Shown piece after piece: positions 38,534 to 47,816 of a stretch of DNA of 64,000 nucleotides. Within the stretch, counting starts at the first letter, position 1, and each line of letters begins with the position of its first letter. This DNA comes from Bog-473 sp963787485 (lineage in GTDB: Bacteria > Actinomycetota > Acidimicrobiia > Acidimicrobiales > RAAP-2): positions 930,001 to 994,000 of the forward strand of contig CAWBDF010000007.1 of the NCBI GenBank assembly GCA_963787485.1. The letters are read 5' to 3'. The notes below the pieces were generated by a model. The model was not told where the DNA came from and did not search any database. It saw nothing but the letters and a program-made list of their open reading frames with translations. A program made the position numbers and the translations under genes.

Positions 38534-39598
38534 ATGGATGGTGAACAGCGAGCGCAAGCCGCCCCGTTGCTGGTGGGCGTGTTGAACGACACGTCCGGGG
38601 GTCCACCTGCAACATTCGACGTGCAGAGGTGGCTGTCGCTCGCCGTGGAGGAACTCTCCCTCTCCGGGCGGCTGGACGCCGAGGTGGCATTCGTTCACTC
38701 TTGGGGCCCTGGCCTTCCTTACGGTACCGCCGCCGCCGTCGAGCGAGCGTACCGGGAGCTGGTGGACGCGGGGGCGCTCCTGATCGTGGGCCCGGCTGTC
38801 GGGGACAACGCCCTGGTAGCCACTCCTCTGGCTGACCACCACCGCGTTCCGACGATCAATTGGGCCGGATCGGAGCGTGGCCGCGGCACCTTTATGTTCC
38901 AGGTCCAGGTCGGTTCCCACGAGGACGAGCCGGTGCTGCTGATCCGCTACCTGAGCGAGCAGCCCGTGGATCGGATCGGAGTCGTCTACGACAGGTCCCC
39001 GATCGGGCGCCGTTATCTCGAATTCTTCAGGACCGAGGCCGAGAACGCAGGGGTGTCCCTGGCGGCGACCGCGTCCGTCGATCCGGTTGCCGGCGACGCC
39101 GCTTCCCAAGTCGAGGAGGTGCTCGCCTCCGCCCCCGACTGCGTGGTCTACCTGGGTTTGGGATTCTCAGCGCCAGCGGTGGCCCGGACCTTCGCTTCAT
39201 CGGGATGGGACGGGCTGCGGGTCATGAACACGTCCGGCATGCGGGGCCATGACCCGTCGTTTGGCGTCGCGCTCGACGGGTGGGTTTACGTGGACATGTA
39301 CTCCGATGGCAACTCGACCCTCCGGCGAGCACGCGACCGGTCCGGGATGCTGGACGGCCCGGGTTACATTCCCGCAGTCGGGTATGACATCGCCCGGTTG
39401 GTCGCCGAAGCTCTGGCGAGAGCGCCGGAGCGGACCCGCGAAGGAGTGAGGGACGGGCTCGAGCAGGTGAAGGGGTTGCCGGCCGCACAGGGGCACGAGG
39501 GGACTCTGCTCGGCTTCGGCCATCTCGATCATGGCGCGCTGCACGGGCGCTTCTTGGTCCTGCGGCGTTGGCAAGCCGGTGAATCCGTGGAGGTCTGA
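38534..39598 (+). CDS. Branched-chain-amino-acid-type solute-binding protein without signal peptide
   Basis: The protein has 354 residues and a type I periplasmic-binding fold. LLVGVLNDTSGGPP opens it, GALLIVGPAVGDNALVA and RVPTINWAGSE are the first-lobe pocket, VVYDRSPIGRRYLEFF follows the hinge, and GYDIARLVAEAL is near the end. No signal peptide or lipobox precedes the domain when the ATG at 38534 is used, so it may be cytoplasmic, as in AmiC-type ligand sensors. It heads the catabolic region and could sense its substrate, which is inference. No ABC transporter genes are adjacent. Confidence 0.7.
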   Translation: MDGEQRAQAAPLLVGVLNDTSGGPPATFDVQRWLSLAVEELSLSGRLDAEVAFVHSWGPGLPYGTAAAVERAYRELVDAGALLIVGPAVGDNALVATPLADHHRVPTINWAGSERGRGTFMFQVQVGSHEDEPVLLIRYLSEQPVDRIGVVYDRSPIGRRYLEFFRTEAENAGVSLAATASVDPVAGDAASQVEEVLASAPDCVVYLGLGFSAPAVARTFASSGWDGLRVMNTSGMRGHDPSFGVALDGWVYVDMYSDGNSTLRRARDRSGMLDGPGYIPAVGYDIARLVAEALARAPERTREGVRDGLEQVKGLPAAQGHEGTLLGFGHLDHGALHGRFLVLRRWQAGESVEV

Positions 39599-39632
39599 TG
39601 GCGCCCCACTCGTCTCGATCATCGACGACCAC

Positions 39633-40130
39633 ATGCTGATCCGACCTCGCACTTCGGCAGATCTCGACGTAGTCGCCAAGATCGCTGCGGATGTGCACGC
39701 CACGGACGGCTATCCCGTCTCTCTCCCCGGCAACAGCTTCCTCGGTTTTCTCACCCACCCCCCCTCCTCGGCGGCATGGGTTGCGGAAGATGATGATCGG
39801 ATCGTCGGCCACATCGCGATCAACACCGAGTCGAACCAATCGGTGATGCAACTACTCAGTGAGTCCGGAATCGAGGGCGCGATCGGCATTATCGCTCGGC
39901 TCCTGGTCCATCCCAGCGCACGCCGACAGAAAGTGGGAACACAACTCCTTGATATCGCGAGACATGAGGCCGCCCAGCGAGGCTGGGTGCCAGTGCTCGA
40001 CGTCGTTGCATGGCATTCACCGGCGGTTTCCCTGTATCGCAAGGCCGGATGGGAGGAGATCGGACGGGTCACTTTCTCGGTCGCAGACCAGTGCATCACC
40101 GAACTCGTCTTTGCCGGACCCTCCGATTGA
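39633..40130 (+). CDS. GNAT-family N-acetyltransferase
   Basis: The protein has 165 residues. It contains MLIRPRTSADLDVVAKIAADV at the start, the acetyl-CoA loop region LLVHPSARRQKVGTQLLDIA (R/Q-x-x-G form, with QKVG) and the end motif SLYRKAGWEEIGRV. The acceptor substrate is unknown. It overlaps nothing and ends 48 bp before a strong hairpin. Confidence 0.8.
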   Translation: MLIRPRTSADLDVVAKIAADVHATDGYPVSLPGNSFLGFLTHPPSSAAWVAEDDDRIVGHIAINTESNQSVMQLLSESGIEGAIGIIARLLVHPSARRQKVGTQLLDIARHEAAQRGWVPVLDVVAWHSPAVSLYRKAGWEEIGRVTFSVADQCITELVFAGPSD

Positions 40131-40178
40131 GGGACCTTGTCCGTCGTAGGCAATGGGGCCAGTGGGGATGCGTGAGAA

Positions 40179-40211
40179 CGCTTCGCTCCACGATGACTGT
40201 GGAGCGAAGCG
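40179..40211. terminator. 13-bp perfect hairpin after the acetyltransferase gene
   Basis: CGCTTCGCTCCAC (40179-40191) and its exact complement GTGGAGCGAAGCG (40199-40211) flank a 7-nt loop. The stem is strong, and its place, 48 bp after a stop codon, fits a terminator that isolates the amidohydrolase array from upstream genes. There is no T-run, and an operator role is also possible because the next gene starts 73 bp downstream. Confidence 0.55.
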
Positions 40212-40283
40212 CGTGGTACGTTCCTGAGGTTAGGTTGGCGAGTGCCGCGACCTCGGGGAAAGGGAGACGGGGAAGGTCGAGAG

Positions 40284-41711
40284 ATGCAGTCGCGATCAGC
40301 TCGGATTCGGGAGGAGTTGGGCTATCCGGTGATCGACGGGGACGGTCACGTCGTCGAGCTGATCCGGGTCTTTCAGGATTTCGTTCGTGACAGCGGCCAC
40401 GGTGCACTCATCGACACGATGAGTCAGGCAGACCCTGGAGGTTGGCGAGCACAACTCTCTCCGAGGGAACGCCGCGAGGGTGGAGTCATTCCCAACTCCT
40501 GGGCAGTCCCTGGCAACACTGATTACTACGCCACGGTCACGCTTCCTGCGAGATATCACGAACGTCTCGGCGAGGCAGGCATCGACTTTGCCGTGCTCTA
40601 TCCCACAGTTGGCATCGCTCTCCTGCAATATCTCGACGACGAGCTGCGAACCACGATCTGCCGCCTGTACAACGAGTTCATGGCCGATCAGTACGCGCCG
40701 TACCGCGACCGATTCACCATGGCGGCCTGCATTCCCATGCACAGTCCAGACGAAGCCATCGCCGCGATGGAACACGCCAAGTCTCTGGGGGCCAAGGTTG
40801 GCATGATCGCCAGCCACGTCCATCGCCCGTTCTCGGACGAGGCGTGGCCACCCGATGACCCGCACTCCTCCATGCGAATTCCAGAATGGGAGATCAAGGG
40901 ATGGGTCGACACATTCGGTATCGACAGTGTCTACGACTATGACCCTGTGTGGGCCAAGGCGATCGAACTGAGGTTGCCCTTGGCGGCACATACAGCGGGC
41001 ATCGGCTTCAGCGACCGCGCGTCCGTCTCCAATTTCGTCTACAACCACATTGGGCATTTCGCCGCGGCCGGCGCCGCTCTCGCCAAATCACTCTTTCTGG
41101 GTGGGGTCACACGACGGTTTCCGCAGTTGCGGCTGGCCCTGCTCGAGGGCGGGGTCGCTCCAGGAGTGCAGACGTACATCAACCTCGTGGGCTATTGGCA
41201 CAAACGCGGTGGCCACGCCATTGCCAACCTCAATCCCGAGAACATCGACAAGGAGCGCATGGCCATGCTGGCAGCGCGGAGCGATGGCCGGCTGGCTCGC
41301 TATGCCCCCGAAGACCTCCTCTGGCCAGGCGGGCTGAAGGACGCACGTGATGATTTCGCGGCAGCGGAGATCACCTGCGAAGACGACATTCGCCAGCAAT
41401 TCTGCACAAATTTCTATTGGGGTTGTGAATCGGATGATCCCCTGGTTGGCCTCGGGTACGACTCGCGCATCACGCCTCTCGGAGCCAAGGTTCCGGCTCT
41501 CTTCGCCTCGGACCTCGGCCACTGGGACGTGCCAGACTTCGATTCACCACTTGAAGAGGCGTACGAACTGATTGAGCACGGCATCCTCGACGCTGAGTCA
41601 TTTCGTGAGTTTGTCTTCACGAACCCGCTGCGTTTCTACGGCTCGCTGAACCCGGACTTCTTCACCGGAACGGCCATCGAAAAGGAAGCTGCGGCCGCCA
41701 TTCTCCAGTAG
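40284..41711 (+). CDS. Amidohydrolase family 2 protein (array member 1)
   Basis: The protein has 475 residues and a TIM-barrel of the ACMSD-like Amidohydro_2 family. The metal site is visible as VIDGDGHVVEL (Asp20-x-His22 in place of His-x-His), AAHTAG in the middle, ALLEGGV where many members have His, and FASDLGHWDVP near the end. It is the longest of the eight paralogues, with an insert at about 345-385. The ATG at 40284 follows a GGAAGGTCGAGAG leader. The activity (hydrolysis or decarboxylation) is not predictable. Confidence 0.8.
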   Translation: MQSRSARIREELGYPVIDGDGHVVELIRVFQDFVRDSGHGALIDTMSQADPGGWRAQLSPRERREGGVIPNSWAVPGNTDYYATVTLPARYHERLGEAGIDFAVLYPTVGIALLQYLDDELRTTICRLYNEFMADQYAPYRDRFTMAACIPMHSPDEAIAAMEHAKSLGAKVGMIASHVHRPFSDEAWPPDDPHSSMRIPEWEIKGWVDTFGIDSVYDYDPVWAKAIELRLPLAAHTAGIGFSDRASVSNFVYNHIGHFAAAGAALAKSLFLGGVTRRFPQLRLALLEGGVAPGVQTYINLVGYWHKRGGHAIANLNPENIDKERMAMLAARSDGRLARYAPEDLLWPGGLKDARDDFAAAEITCEDDIRQQFCTNFYWGCESDDPLVGLGYDSRITPLGAKVPALFASDLGHWDVPDFDSPLEEAYELIEHGILDAESFREFVFTNPLRFYGSLNPDFFTGTAIEKEAAAAILQ

Positions 41712-41835
41712 GACCACACGAGGACGAATCTTCCATGAAGAGAGCAAGCGGGCGTTCGCTCGAGCGTGACGCACTCAGCGCACGCCGTCTCCGTGATGAG
41801 GACTGCAAGGTGCTCTCGACAGGAGGGGTGACGAC

Positions 41836-42708
41836 GTGAGGAGCGAAGTGTCGGAGGCCATTCCGGTGGTCACGACAGAAAGGAAACCCCCGACGCTCGA
41901 TGTCGTCGATGCGCAGTTCCACCTGCGCGGTGCCCCGGAAGCGGCGATCGCCGCCATGGACGCCGTCGGTGTGGAGAGTGCAGTCGTTGACATCATTCCA
42001 CCGGAGACTCGTGCGCTCTCCAACGGTGCCGTTCGCTACGACTACGGATTGGCCGAGAGTGCCATGGAACAGTTTCCAGGGCGTTTCGCCTACATGGCAC
42101 GTTTCGACCCAAGAGATCCAGACATCGACAGCGTCATGGAACGAGTTACGAGGGCACCCGGCGCGGTGGTCGTCCGGACGACCGATCGTGGGCGCCTCAT
42201 GTCGGGCGGCGACGCACGAATGCTGGCAGCCGCCACCAAGCACCACGTGCCAGTCATGATCTATGCGCAGGGATGCCACGACGCAGTCATGCGGTATGTG
42301 CGCGAGTTCGATGAATTGCAGTTCGTCATCGACCATTGTGGACTATTCGTGCAGGAGTTCTTCTTGGCCGGCTCATTCCCGCACACAGCAGCGTTCTACA
42401 TCGATGCGCTGATGGAATACGCGCGGTTTCCTCACGTCGCCGTCAAGTGGTCGCACGCACCGAGGATGTCTCGGCAGCCTTATCCCTTCCATGATGTCAG
42501 GGAGCAGCTCACTCGCGTCGTCGAGAGATTCGGTGTCAACCGAGTGATGTGGGGAAGTGACTACACCGTCGCTCGCGACCACCATACGTACGCGGAATCC
42601 TTGTTCTCTGTGCGTGAAAGCGACCGGTTGTCAACCACCGAGAAGGAATGGATTCTGGGCAAGACTCTCAGGACGGTGTTGAACTGGCCGCGAACCGAGA
42701 GTACGTAG
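41836..42708 (+). CDS. Short amidohydrolase family 2 protein (array member 2)
   Basis: With 290 residues this is the shortest paralogue and lacks the long N-terminal cap of the others. The first metal motif reads VVDAQFHLRG, so Gln27 replaces the first His of His-x-His. The later elements are present: VMIYAQGCHD, LQFVIDHCGLF (His retained) and VMWGSDYTVARDHH. It looks closer to the lactonase-type branch (2-pyrone-4,6-dicarboxylate lactonase-like) than its neighbours. The GTG start has AGGAGGGG upstream. Confidence 0.78.
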   Translation: MRSEVSEAIPVVTTERKPPTLDVVDAQFHLRGAPEAAIAAMDAVGVESAVVDIIPPETRALSNGAVRYDYGLAESAMEQFPGRFAYMARFDPRDPDIDSVMERVTRAPGAVVVRTTDRGRLMSGGDARMLAAATKHHVPVMIYAQGCHDAVMRYVREFDELQFVIDHCGLFVQEFFLAGSFPHTAAFYIDALMEYARFPHVAVKWSHAPRMSRQPYPFHDVREQLTRVVERFGVNRVMWGSDYTVARDHHTYAESLFSVRESDRLSTTEKEWILGKTLRTVLNWPRTEST

Positions 42709-43194
42709 TCCCCCGTGACCTCCTGAGTTCTTCGGGCACGACGCTCCGACTTGGGTGTGGACCAAGCCGACGACGAGGAACCTGCGGCCGAGCAGGTGGG
42801 TCCACACCAGCGGTTGGGACCCACAGGCAGCTTCCGGGCGGCGCCGAAGCCTTCGCAGGAGGTCTCCGAGTTGAAGGAACGCTCCAGCTCCCAGCCGGCG
42901 TGGACGACGGGAGGCGACCAGCAGGGAGCTCCTTTTGGGAGCGAGTGGTCCGACCACAGCAGGGAGCGTTCGGGTCGACGGCGTGCGACCGAATCCCGGA
43001 CCGGGCGAGGGAGGCTCGTTGAGTTCGTGGCAGTGAACTGACACGATAGGCTAAGTTGGACCGACGGGTACATCCGCTCACGCTCTTCGGCACGCGGAAG
43101 AAGGCACGGAACAGATGCGTGACGGGGTCCCGAATGGGTCGTGACGTTGCACGTGACGTCGGCGAGGGTTTCACCGAAGAGGAGGATGGGACGA
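42709..43194. other. 486-bp gap without a recognisable gene
   Basis: Frames are open on both strands (for example 42751-43041 plus and 42561-43205 minus), but none gives a recognisable or compositionally convincing protein. The plus-strand frame ends in Arg/Ser/Glu-rich residues. It could be a decayed gene between two amidohydrolases. A ribosome-binding site GAGGAGG for the next gene lies at 43179-43185. Confidence 0.4.
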
Positions 43195-44409
43195 ATGCAG
43201 TACAAGGCGATATCAGCTGACGGTCATATCAACGAGCCTCCGGATCTCTGGGTGAAAAACCTTCCGGAGAAGTACCGCGATCGAGGCCCGCACATCATCG
43301 AGACGAAGAAGACCAAGGGCCATGCCTGGATGATGGAAGGCCAAACCCGGCCATCGGTCATGGGCTTCTCGTCGATGTACTTCAAGTCTCAGGGCAAGCG
43401 GTTCGACCGGGCGTCGCTGATCGAACAGTTCAAACAGATGAAGAACCGCGGTGTGCGCTACGAGGACCTGTTCCCCGGCTCGTATGACCCCCACGAGCGG
43501 GTCAAAGAGATCATTGAGGACAAGATCGACGCTGAGGTGATCTTCAACGGCGTCGGTACGGTGTGGAACGGCATCAAGCTGATGCCCGACAAGGACCTCG
43601 CCCTGGCGTGCTTCAAGGTCTACAACGACTGGATGGTCGAGTTCCAAGAAGCCGCTCCGGAGCGGTTCCGGTGCAACGCCACCCTGCCGACCACCGGTCT
43701 GAACGATTGCGTCGAGGAGCTCGAGCGCTGCTACGACATGGGGCTGCGCACGGTGCAGATCGAGGCCTACCCCAGCGGTGATTTCCGCGACCCGACTCCC
43801 GAGGACGATGCGTTCTGGGCGCGGGCGGTCGAGATGGACATCCCGGTGAACATCCACACCATGTTCTTCTTCCCCTACGGCGATCTCGGCGGGAAGATCA
43901 CCGCCGCGGGCGTGACCGAGAGTGCGGCCCGGGCACAAACCAGGGGCATCGACCTGAATGCGGGGACGTTCCCGGTGATCCTGTGGCGCATGATGCAGTC
44001 GGGTGTCTTCGAGCGTCACCCGGGCCTCAAGCTGGTCGGGTCCGAGGTGCAGTGCGGGTGGATGCCGTATTACATGGAACGCTTTGACGAATCAGTGAAG
44101 CGCAACCGGGATGACTGGAATCTCCCCATGCTTCCCTCGGAGTACTTCGACCGCAACGTGTGGCTCGTCTACATCGAAGACGAACTCGGCGCGATCAACC
44201 GGTACAACATCGGCGTCGACAAGATCATGTGGGGTCCGGACTTTCCGCACTCCTCCAGCGCCTGGCCCGTCGACTACGAGCTCGGCCTCGAGATCCTCCA
44301 GCGAGCCGGCGCGACCGCGAGCGAGATCGAACGAATCATGTGGAAGAACTGCGCGGATGTGTTCAACATCCCCTACGACGACCCCAAGACCATCAGCGTC
44401 GCCGCCTGA
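43195..44409 (+). CDS. Amidohydrolase family 2 protein (array member 3)
   Basis: The protein has 404 residues. The metal motifs are AISADGHINEPPDLW (Asp9-x-His11), VNIHTMFFF, LVGSEVQCGWMPYYMERFD with Glu in the usual third-His position, and IMWGPDFPHSSSAWP with the catalytic Asp. The SADxHxxEPPDL start is shared with members 4, 6 and 8. The start at 43195 is nine bases after GAGGAGG. It is followed 39 bp later by member 4, so these two are probably one transcript. Confidence 0.82.
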   Translation: MQYKAISADGHINEPPDLWVKNLPEKYRDRGPHIIETKKTKGHAWMMEGQTRPSVMGFSSMYFKSQGKRFDRASLIEQFKQMKNRGVRYEDLFPGSYDPHERVKEIIEDKIDAEVIFNGVGTVWNGIKLMPDKDLALACFKVYNDWMVEFQEAAPERFRCNATLPTTGLNDCVEELERCYDMGLRTVQIEAYPSGDFRDPTPEDDAFWARAVEMDIPVNIHTMFFFPYGDLGGKITAAGVTESAARAQTRGIDLNAGTFPVILWRMMQSGVFERHPGLKLVGSEVQCGWMPYYMERFDESVKRNRDDWNLPMLPSEYFDRNVWLVYIEDELGAINRYNIGVDKIMWGPDFPHSSSAWPVDYELGLEILQRAGATASEIERIMWKNCADVFNIPYDDPKTISVAA

Positions 44410-44448
44410 CGCGCCGATCAACCACTCGACGAACGCGGCAGGAGACCA

Positions 44449-45609
44449 ATGCCTGACAGCAAGTACAACGTGATCTCGGCCGATTCCCACGTGGTGGAGC
44501 CGCCGGATCTGTTCGAGTCCCGCGTGGTCTCGAAACTCAAGGACCGGATGCCGAAGATGGGCGAGGTCGACGGCGCCGTCGCCTGGCTGGTGGAGGGCGT
44601 CGAGCCCGCCCCTCTGGCACCAACGTTCGCCACCGGCACCGGCTGGCGCAAGGCCGACGGCCCCCTGGTCTGGGAGAGCGTGCTGTCGGGTCTGTACGAT
44701 CCGGTCGAACGCGTTGTCGCCCAGGACAGCGACAGCGTCGATGCCGAGATCCTCTACCCGAGCACCGGGTTGTGGGACGCCATCAAGTTGTCCGAGGACA
44801 GCGAGATGAAGCTCGCCGCGGCCCAGGCCTACAACAACTGGCTGGGCGAGTTCTGCGCCCACGCTCCGGACCGGTTTTTCGGTGTTGCCAAGATCCCGAC
44901 CACCAGCGTCCCCGACGCGGTGGCCGAGCTGCAGCGGGCCGGCGAGCTGGGACTCAAGGGTGCCCTGCTCGATGCCTTCCCCTCGGGATCACGAGTCGGC
45001 GGCAGCGCCGAGGAGGATCCGTTTTGGGAGGTCGTCAACGATCTCCAGTTGCCGGTGAGCCTGCATTACGGCGTGGGGATCGAGTCCGCCACGCTCCCGC
45101 CGGGCGGCGTTGCCCCGGGCCTCAAGCCCCCGATGGCCGATGCCATGCTGCCAATGGTCTCCGCCGGCGTTTTCGACCGCTTCCCGAACGTGAAGATCGT
45201 GTTCGCCCACGGCGACGCCGGCTGGGCGCTGCACTGGATGGAGTTCTTCGACATCAACTACGTGCGCCAGAAGCACCTCGCCCAGTACACGCTCGTCGAC
45301 GACGATGCCGTACCGTCGGACTACATGCGGAAGTTCGCCTGGTTCACCATCCACCACGACCGCTCGGCCGTGCGTGACCGTCACATTTTCGGCGAGGTCC
45401 ACCTCATGTGGGGCAGTCACTTCCCGTACGACGACTCGAACTGGCCCGACAACCGCCAGCAGGCGATCCGCCTCACCGACGAGGTGTCGGCCCAGTCCCG
45501 CCAGGCCCTGCTCGCCGACAACGTCGGACGGCTCTACGGACTACCCGGCTTCGAGAAGGGTTTCACCAACGAGGAGGTGTCCGCCTTCCCAGATCTCGTG
45601 CACTTCTAG
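44449..45609 (+). CDS. Amidohydrolase family 2 protein lacking the catalytic Asp (array member 4)
   Basis: The protein has 386 residues. It begins VISADSHVVEPPDLF (Asp12-x-His14) and has VSLHYGVGIE and IVFAHGDAGWALHWMEFFD. Where all other members have the metal/catalytic Asp in GSD or equivalent, this one has His324 (MWGSHFPYDD, codon CAC at 45418-45420). Either a nearby Asp takes over or the enzyme is altered or inactive. AGGAGA precedes the ATG. It is paired with member 3. Confidence 0.8.
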   Translation: MPDSKYNVISADSHVVEPPDLFESRVVSKLKDRMPKMGEVDGAVAWLVEGVEPAPLAPTFATGTGWRKADGPLVWESVLSGLYDPVERVVAQDSDSVDAEILYPSTGLWDAIKLSEDSEMKLAAAQAYNNWLGEFCAHAPDRFFGVAKIPTTSVPDAVAELQRAGELGLKGALLDAFPSGSRVGGSAEEDPFWEVVNDLQLPVSLHYGVGIESATLPPGGVAPGLKPPMADAMLPMVSAGVFDRFPNVKIVFAHGDAGWALHWMEFFDINYVRQKHLAQYTLVDDDAVPSDYMRKFAWFTIHHDRSAVRDRHIFGEVHLMWGSHFPYDDSNWPDNRQQAIRLTDEVSAQSRQALLADNVGRLYGLPGFEKGFTNEEVSAFPDLVHF

Positions 45610-45772
45610 AGCTCCGGTCATAAGCACGTGCCGGCAAACGCCATGAAGAGGCCGTAGGCAGAACCATACTGTGGAAATGACGAGTTTCCATTAGGGTTCG
45701 ACCCTGCCGCGGTTAAGGCATCGGCCCGGATGCCACCGGGATCACGCTCGACTGACAACAGAATCTGGTGAG

Positions 45773-46528
45773 GTGAAGGCGTTGCGATTTGTTCTCGTTC
45801 ATGGTGGCCATCACGGCGCCTGGTGCTGGGAGAAGCTGACTCCTGAGCTCGAGGCTCTCGGCCACTCGGCGGTGGCCATCGATCTGCCCGGTTCGGGTGA
45901 GCGTCTGAAGGAGAAGGCGACATTCGACTCCTGGCGCTCCGCGTTCCGCGACGTGGTCGAAGACGGCGACGTCCTGGTGGGTCACTCGATGGGTGGCTTC
46001 GCCATCTCGATCGCCGCCGACGAGCTACCCGACGAGGTTGGGCGGTTGATCTACCTGTCGGCAGCGGTACCGGTCGAGGGCGGGACGATGGGAACCTCCG
46101 TGTCCGACACCTCCGCGGATTTCTCGGCGGCTGCCGGCATGCCCGCCGCGGACTTCATGGGGACGATCGAGACTCCTGAACAGGGCACGTGCGCGACCTT
46201 CACCAGTCAAGAAGCGGCGAACAAGATCTTCTACCACGACTGTTCCCCAAAAGATCAGGTCTGGGCGTTCGAGCACCTGACGCCGCTGCCGATCGGACCG
46301 GCACTTGAGACGTTCAACCTTCCGCGCTTCTGGGCAGCGCCGATCCCGCGTGATTTCATCCTCACGACGGACGACCGCTCGCACAGCGTGGCGATGGACA
46401 ACGAGTTCATGCGGCGCTTGGGTTTGAGCAACTGCTTGAGCATCATCTCGTCGCATTCGCCGTTCCTGAGCCGCCCGGCTGACACCGCCAAGCTGCTCGA
46501 CATCTGCGCACGCGGCACCCTGTCCTGA
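45773..46528 (+). CDS. Alpha/beta-hydrolase (esterase-like)
   Basis: The protein has 251 residues and resembles plant-type salicylate/methyl esterase and hydroxynitrile-lyase folds. FVLVHGGHHGAWCWEKLTPEL is the oxyanion region, LVGHSMGGFAISIAADEL holds the nucleophile Ser, and a C-terminal SSHSPFLSRPADTAKLL supplies the His. The acid is probably Asp in TTDDRSHS. An ester or lactone in the pathway is a reasonable substrate class. The GTG at 45773 or the TTG at 45782 could be the start. Confidence 0.82.
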   Translation: MKALRFVLVHGGHHGAWCWEKLTPELEALGHSAVAIDLPGSGERLKEKATFDSWRSAFRDVVEDGDVLVGHSMGGFAISIAADELPDEVGRLIYLSAAVPVEGGTMGTSVSDTSADFSAAAGMPAADFMGTIETPEQGTCATFTSQEAANKIFYHDCSPKDQVWAFEHLTPLPIGPALETFNLPRFWAAPIPRDFILTTDDRSHSVAMDNEFMRRLGLSNCLSIISSHSPFLSRPADTAKLLDICARGTLS

Positions 46529-46577
46529 CGCCCGCCCGTCCCTGGACCAACGCCTCTCGGCTCGTGCCACGCGTGCG

Positions 46578-47816
46578 TCAGTCGCAGAGCATCCGGGAGA
46601 CGCCCTCGCGTCGGTCGGCGATCTGCGCGCGGCGCTCGGCGGCCGAGCACGTCCTGGCACCGGGAAGGCGTTCGGCGATCTCAGACATTTTGAGCACGGA
46701 TGTCCTCGGCGCCGAGGGTTCGGCCGCGCCAGCGAGCCGCAGGATGAGAACGCCGCGCTGGAGGCCGGTGGTGTCGAGCCAGTTGAAGAGGCCGGGATCG
46801 CCTGGCGACACCACCATCCGGTATTCGCCATCGGCGTCACGGTGCGCCTGTCTCTGGTTGATGGTGGTCAACCGGTTCGCATAGTCGAGTGTGTGCCATA
46901 ACGACGAGGCGAGCTGCAGTCCCCAGAAGTCGGCACCGGGATCGGGCATCTCGATAAGGAGCGCATCGTCGGGGCCGAGATCCCACCACCCGCTGTAGAC
47001 GTCGGGCAGCTTTGTACCGCTGCGGGACAGGTCCGAGCCGAAAGCGTTCGGGTTTTCGGCGAGGCGGTGCGACTCCTTTGTCCAGAACCGTATCGCCCCT
47101 TCGAGGATCCAGTCGCCAATCATGTCGAACTCGGCCGCCACCCGGTTGGCATGGTGCTCTGGTCGCGGAGCGATCGTCCCGTCCAGGCACTCGATCCGCA
47201 GGCGCGACTTCCCGGCCGCGAGCCAGTCGTCGAAGAATTCCCGCACGAGGATCCCTGTCGCGCCGGGTGGCATCGACCACCAGCAACCCTCGCGTTCTGG
47301 CCCACCAAGGAAGATCTCGAAGTTGCCGTCGGGGTCGGTCGGCAGCTCGTCACCGGTGATCGTACGTGCAGGCGAACTCTGCCTGAAGTCCATCGACAGG
47401 TAGCGTGCGTTACCGATTCGCCCATGCACCCGGTACGCGCGATCTTCGCGCACCATCGCTCGCCGGTACACGGAGTCGGGGCTGGCCGCGCCCCAGTCGA
47501 GAAGGTGCGGCCGGTAGGGCTGGGAGAACATCGGCTCGAGCGGGTCTGAGTTCAACAAGGCTGCATCAACCGCATATGCCGTCATCAGCAGGAGGTAGCG
47601 GTAGGACTCGGCGCGGTCAACGGGGTTCGCGGTGAGGTCGAAGTCGGACAGGAGGCGGGCACTTTCCTGAAGGCGCCGGCAATAGAGGTCGACGGTCTGC
47701 TCATCCAACGGAACGTCGGGACCGTCGGGGAGCGCACGAAGAAGCTTGTCGATGAGCCCCGACGACGGCATCCTCGCCTTGGCGAACGGTGAGGTCTCGG
47801 CGGAATGTTCGCTCAT
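46578..47816 (-). CDS. DUF1214-like protein of unknown function
   Basis: The protein has 412 residues. A helical N-terminal half (about 20-100) precedes a beta-rich part with GNARYLSMDFRQ, LPTDPDGNFEIFLGGPEREGCWW, MPPGATGILVREFFDDW and YRMVVSPGDPGLFNWLDTTG. This order resembles DUF1214-containing proteins found in lipid and xenobiotic clusters, whose role is unknown to me. It has no signal peptide. It is transcribed away from the sulfotransferase gene, with about 100 bp between the two starts. Start ATG 47816 or GTG 47822. Confidence 0.6.
   Translation of the reverse strand: MSEHSAETSPFAKARMPSSGLIDKLLRALPDGPDVPLDEQTVDLYCRRLQESARLLSDFDLTANPVDRAESYRYLLLMTAYAVDAALLNSDPLEPMFSQPYRPHLLDWGAASPDSVYRRAMVREDRAYRVHGRIGNARYLSMDFRQSSPARTITGDELPTDPDGNFEIFLGGPEREGCWWSMPPGATGILVREFFDDWLAAGKSRLRIECLDGTIAPRPEHHANRVAAEFDMIGDWILEGAIRFWTKESHRLAENPNAFGSDLSRSGTKLPDVYSGWWDLGPDDALLIEMPDPGADFWGLQLASSLWHTLDYANRLTTINQRQAHRDADGEYRMVVSPGDPGLFNWLDTTGLQRGVLILRLAGAAEPSAPRTSVLKMSEIAERLPGARTCSAAERRAQIADRREGVSRMLCD

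Noticed and set aside
42751..43041. A small plus-strand gene of 96 codons
   Set aside because: No start signal, no family resemblance and Arg/Ser-rich composition; equally good frames exist on the other strand.
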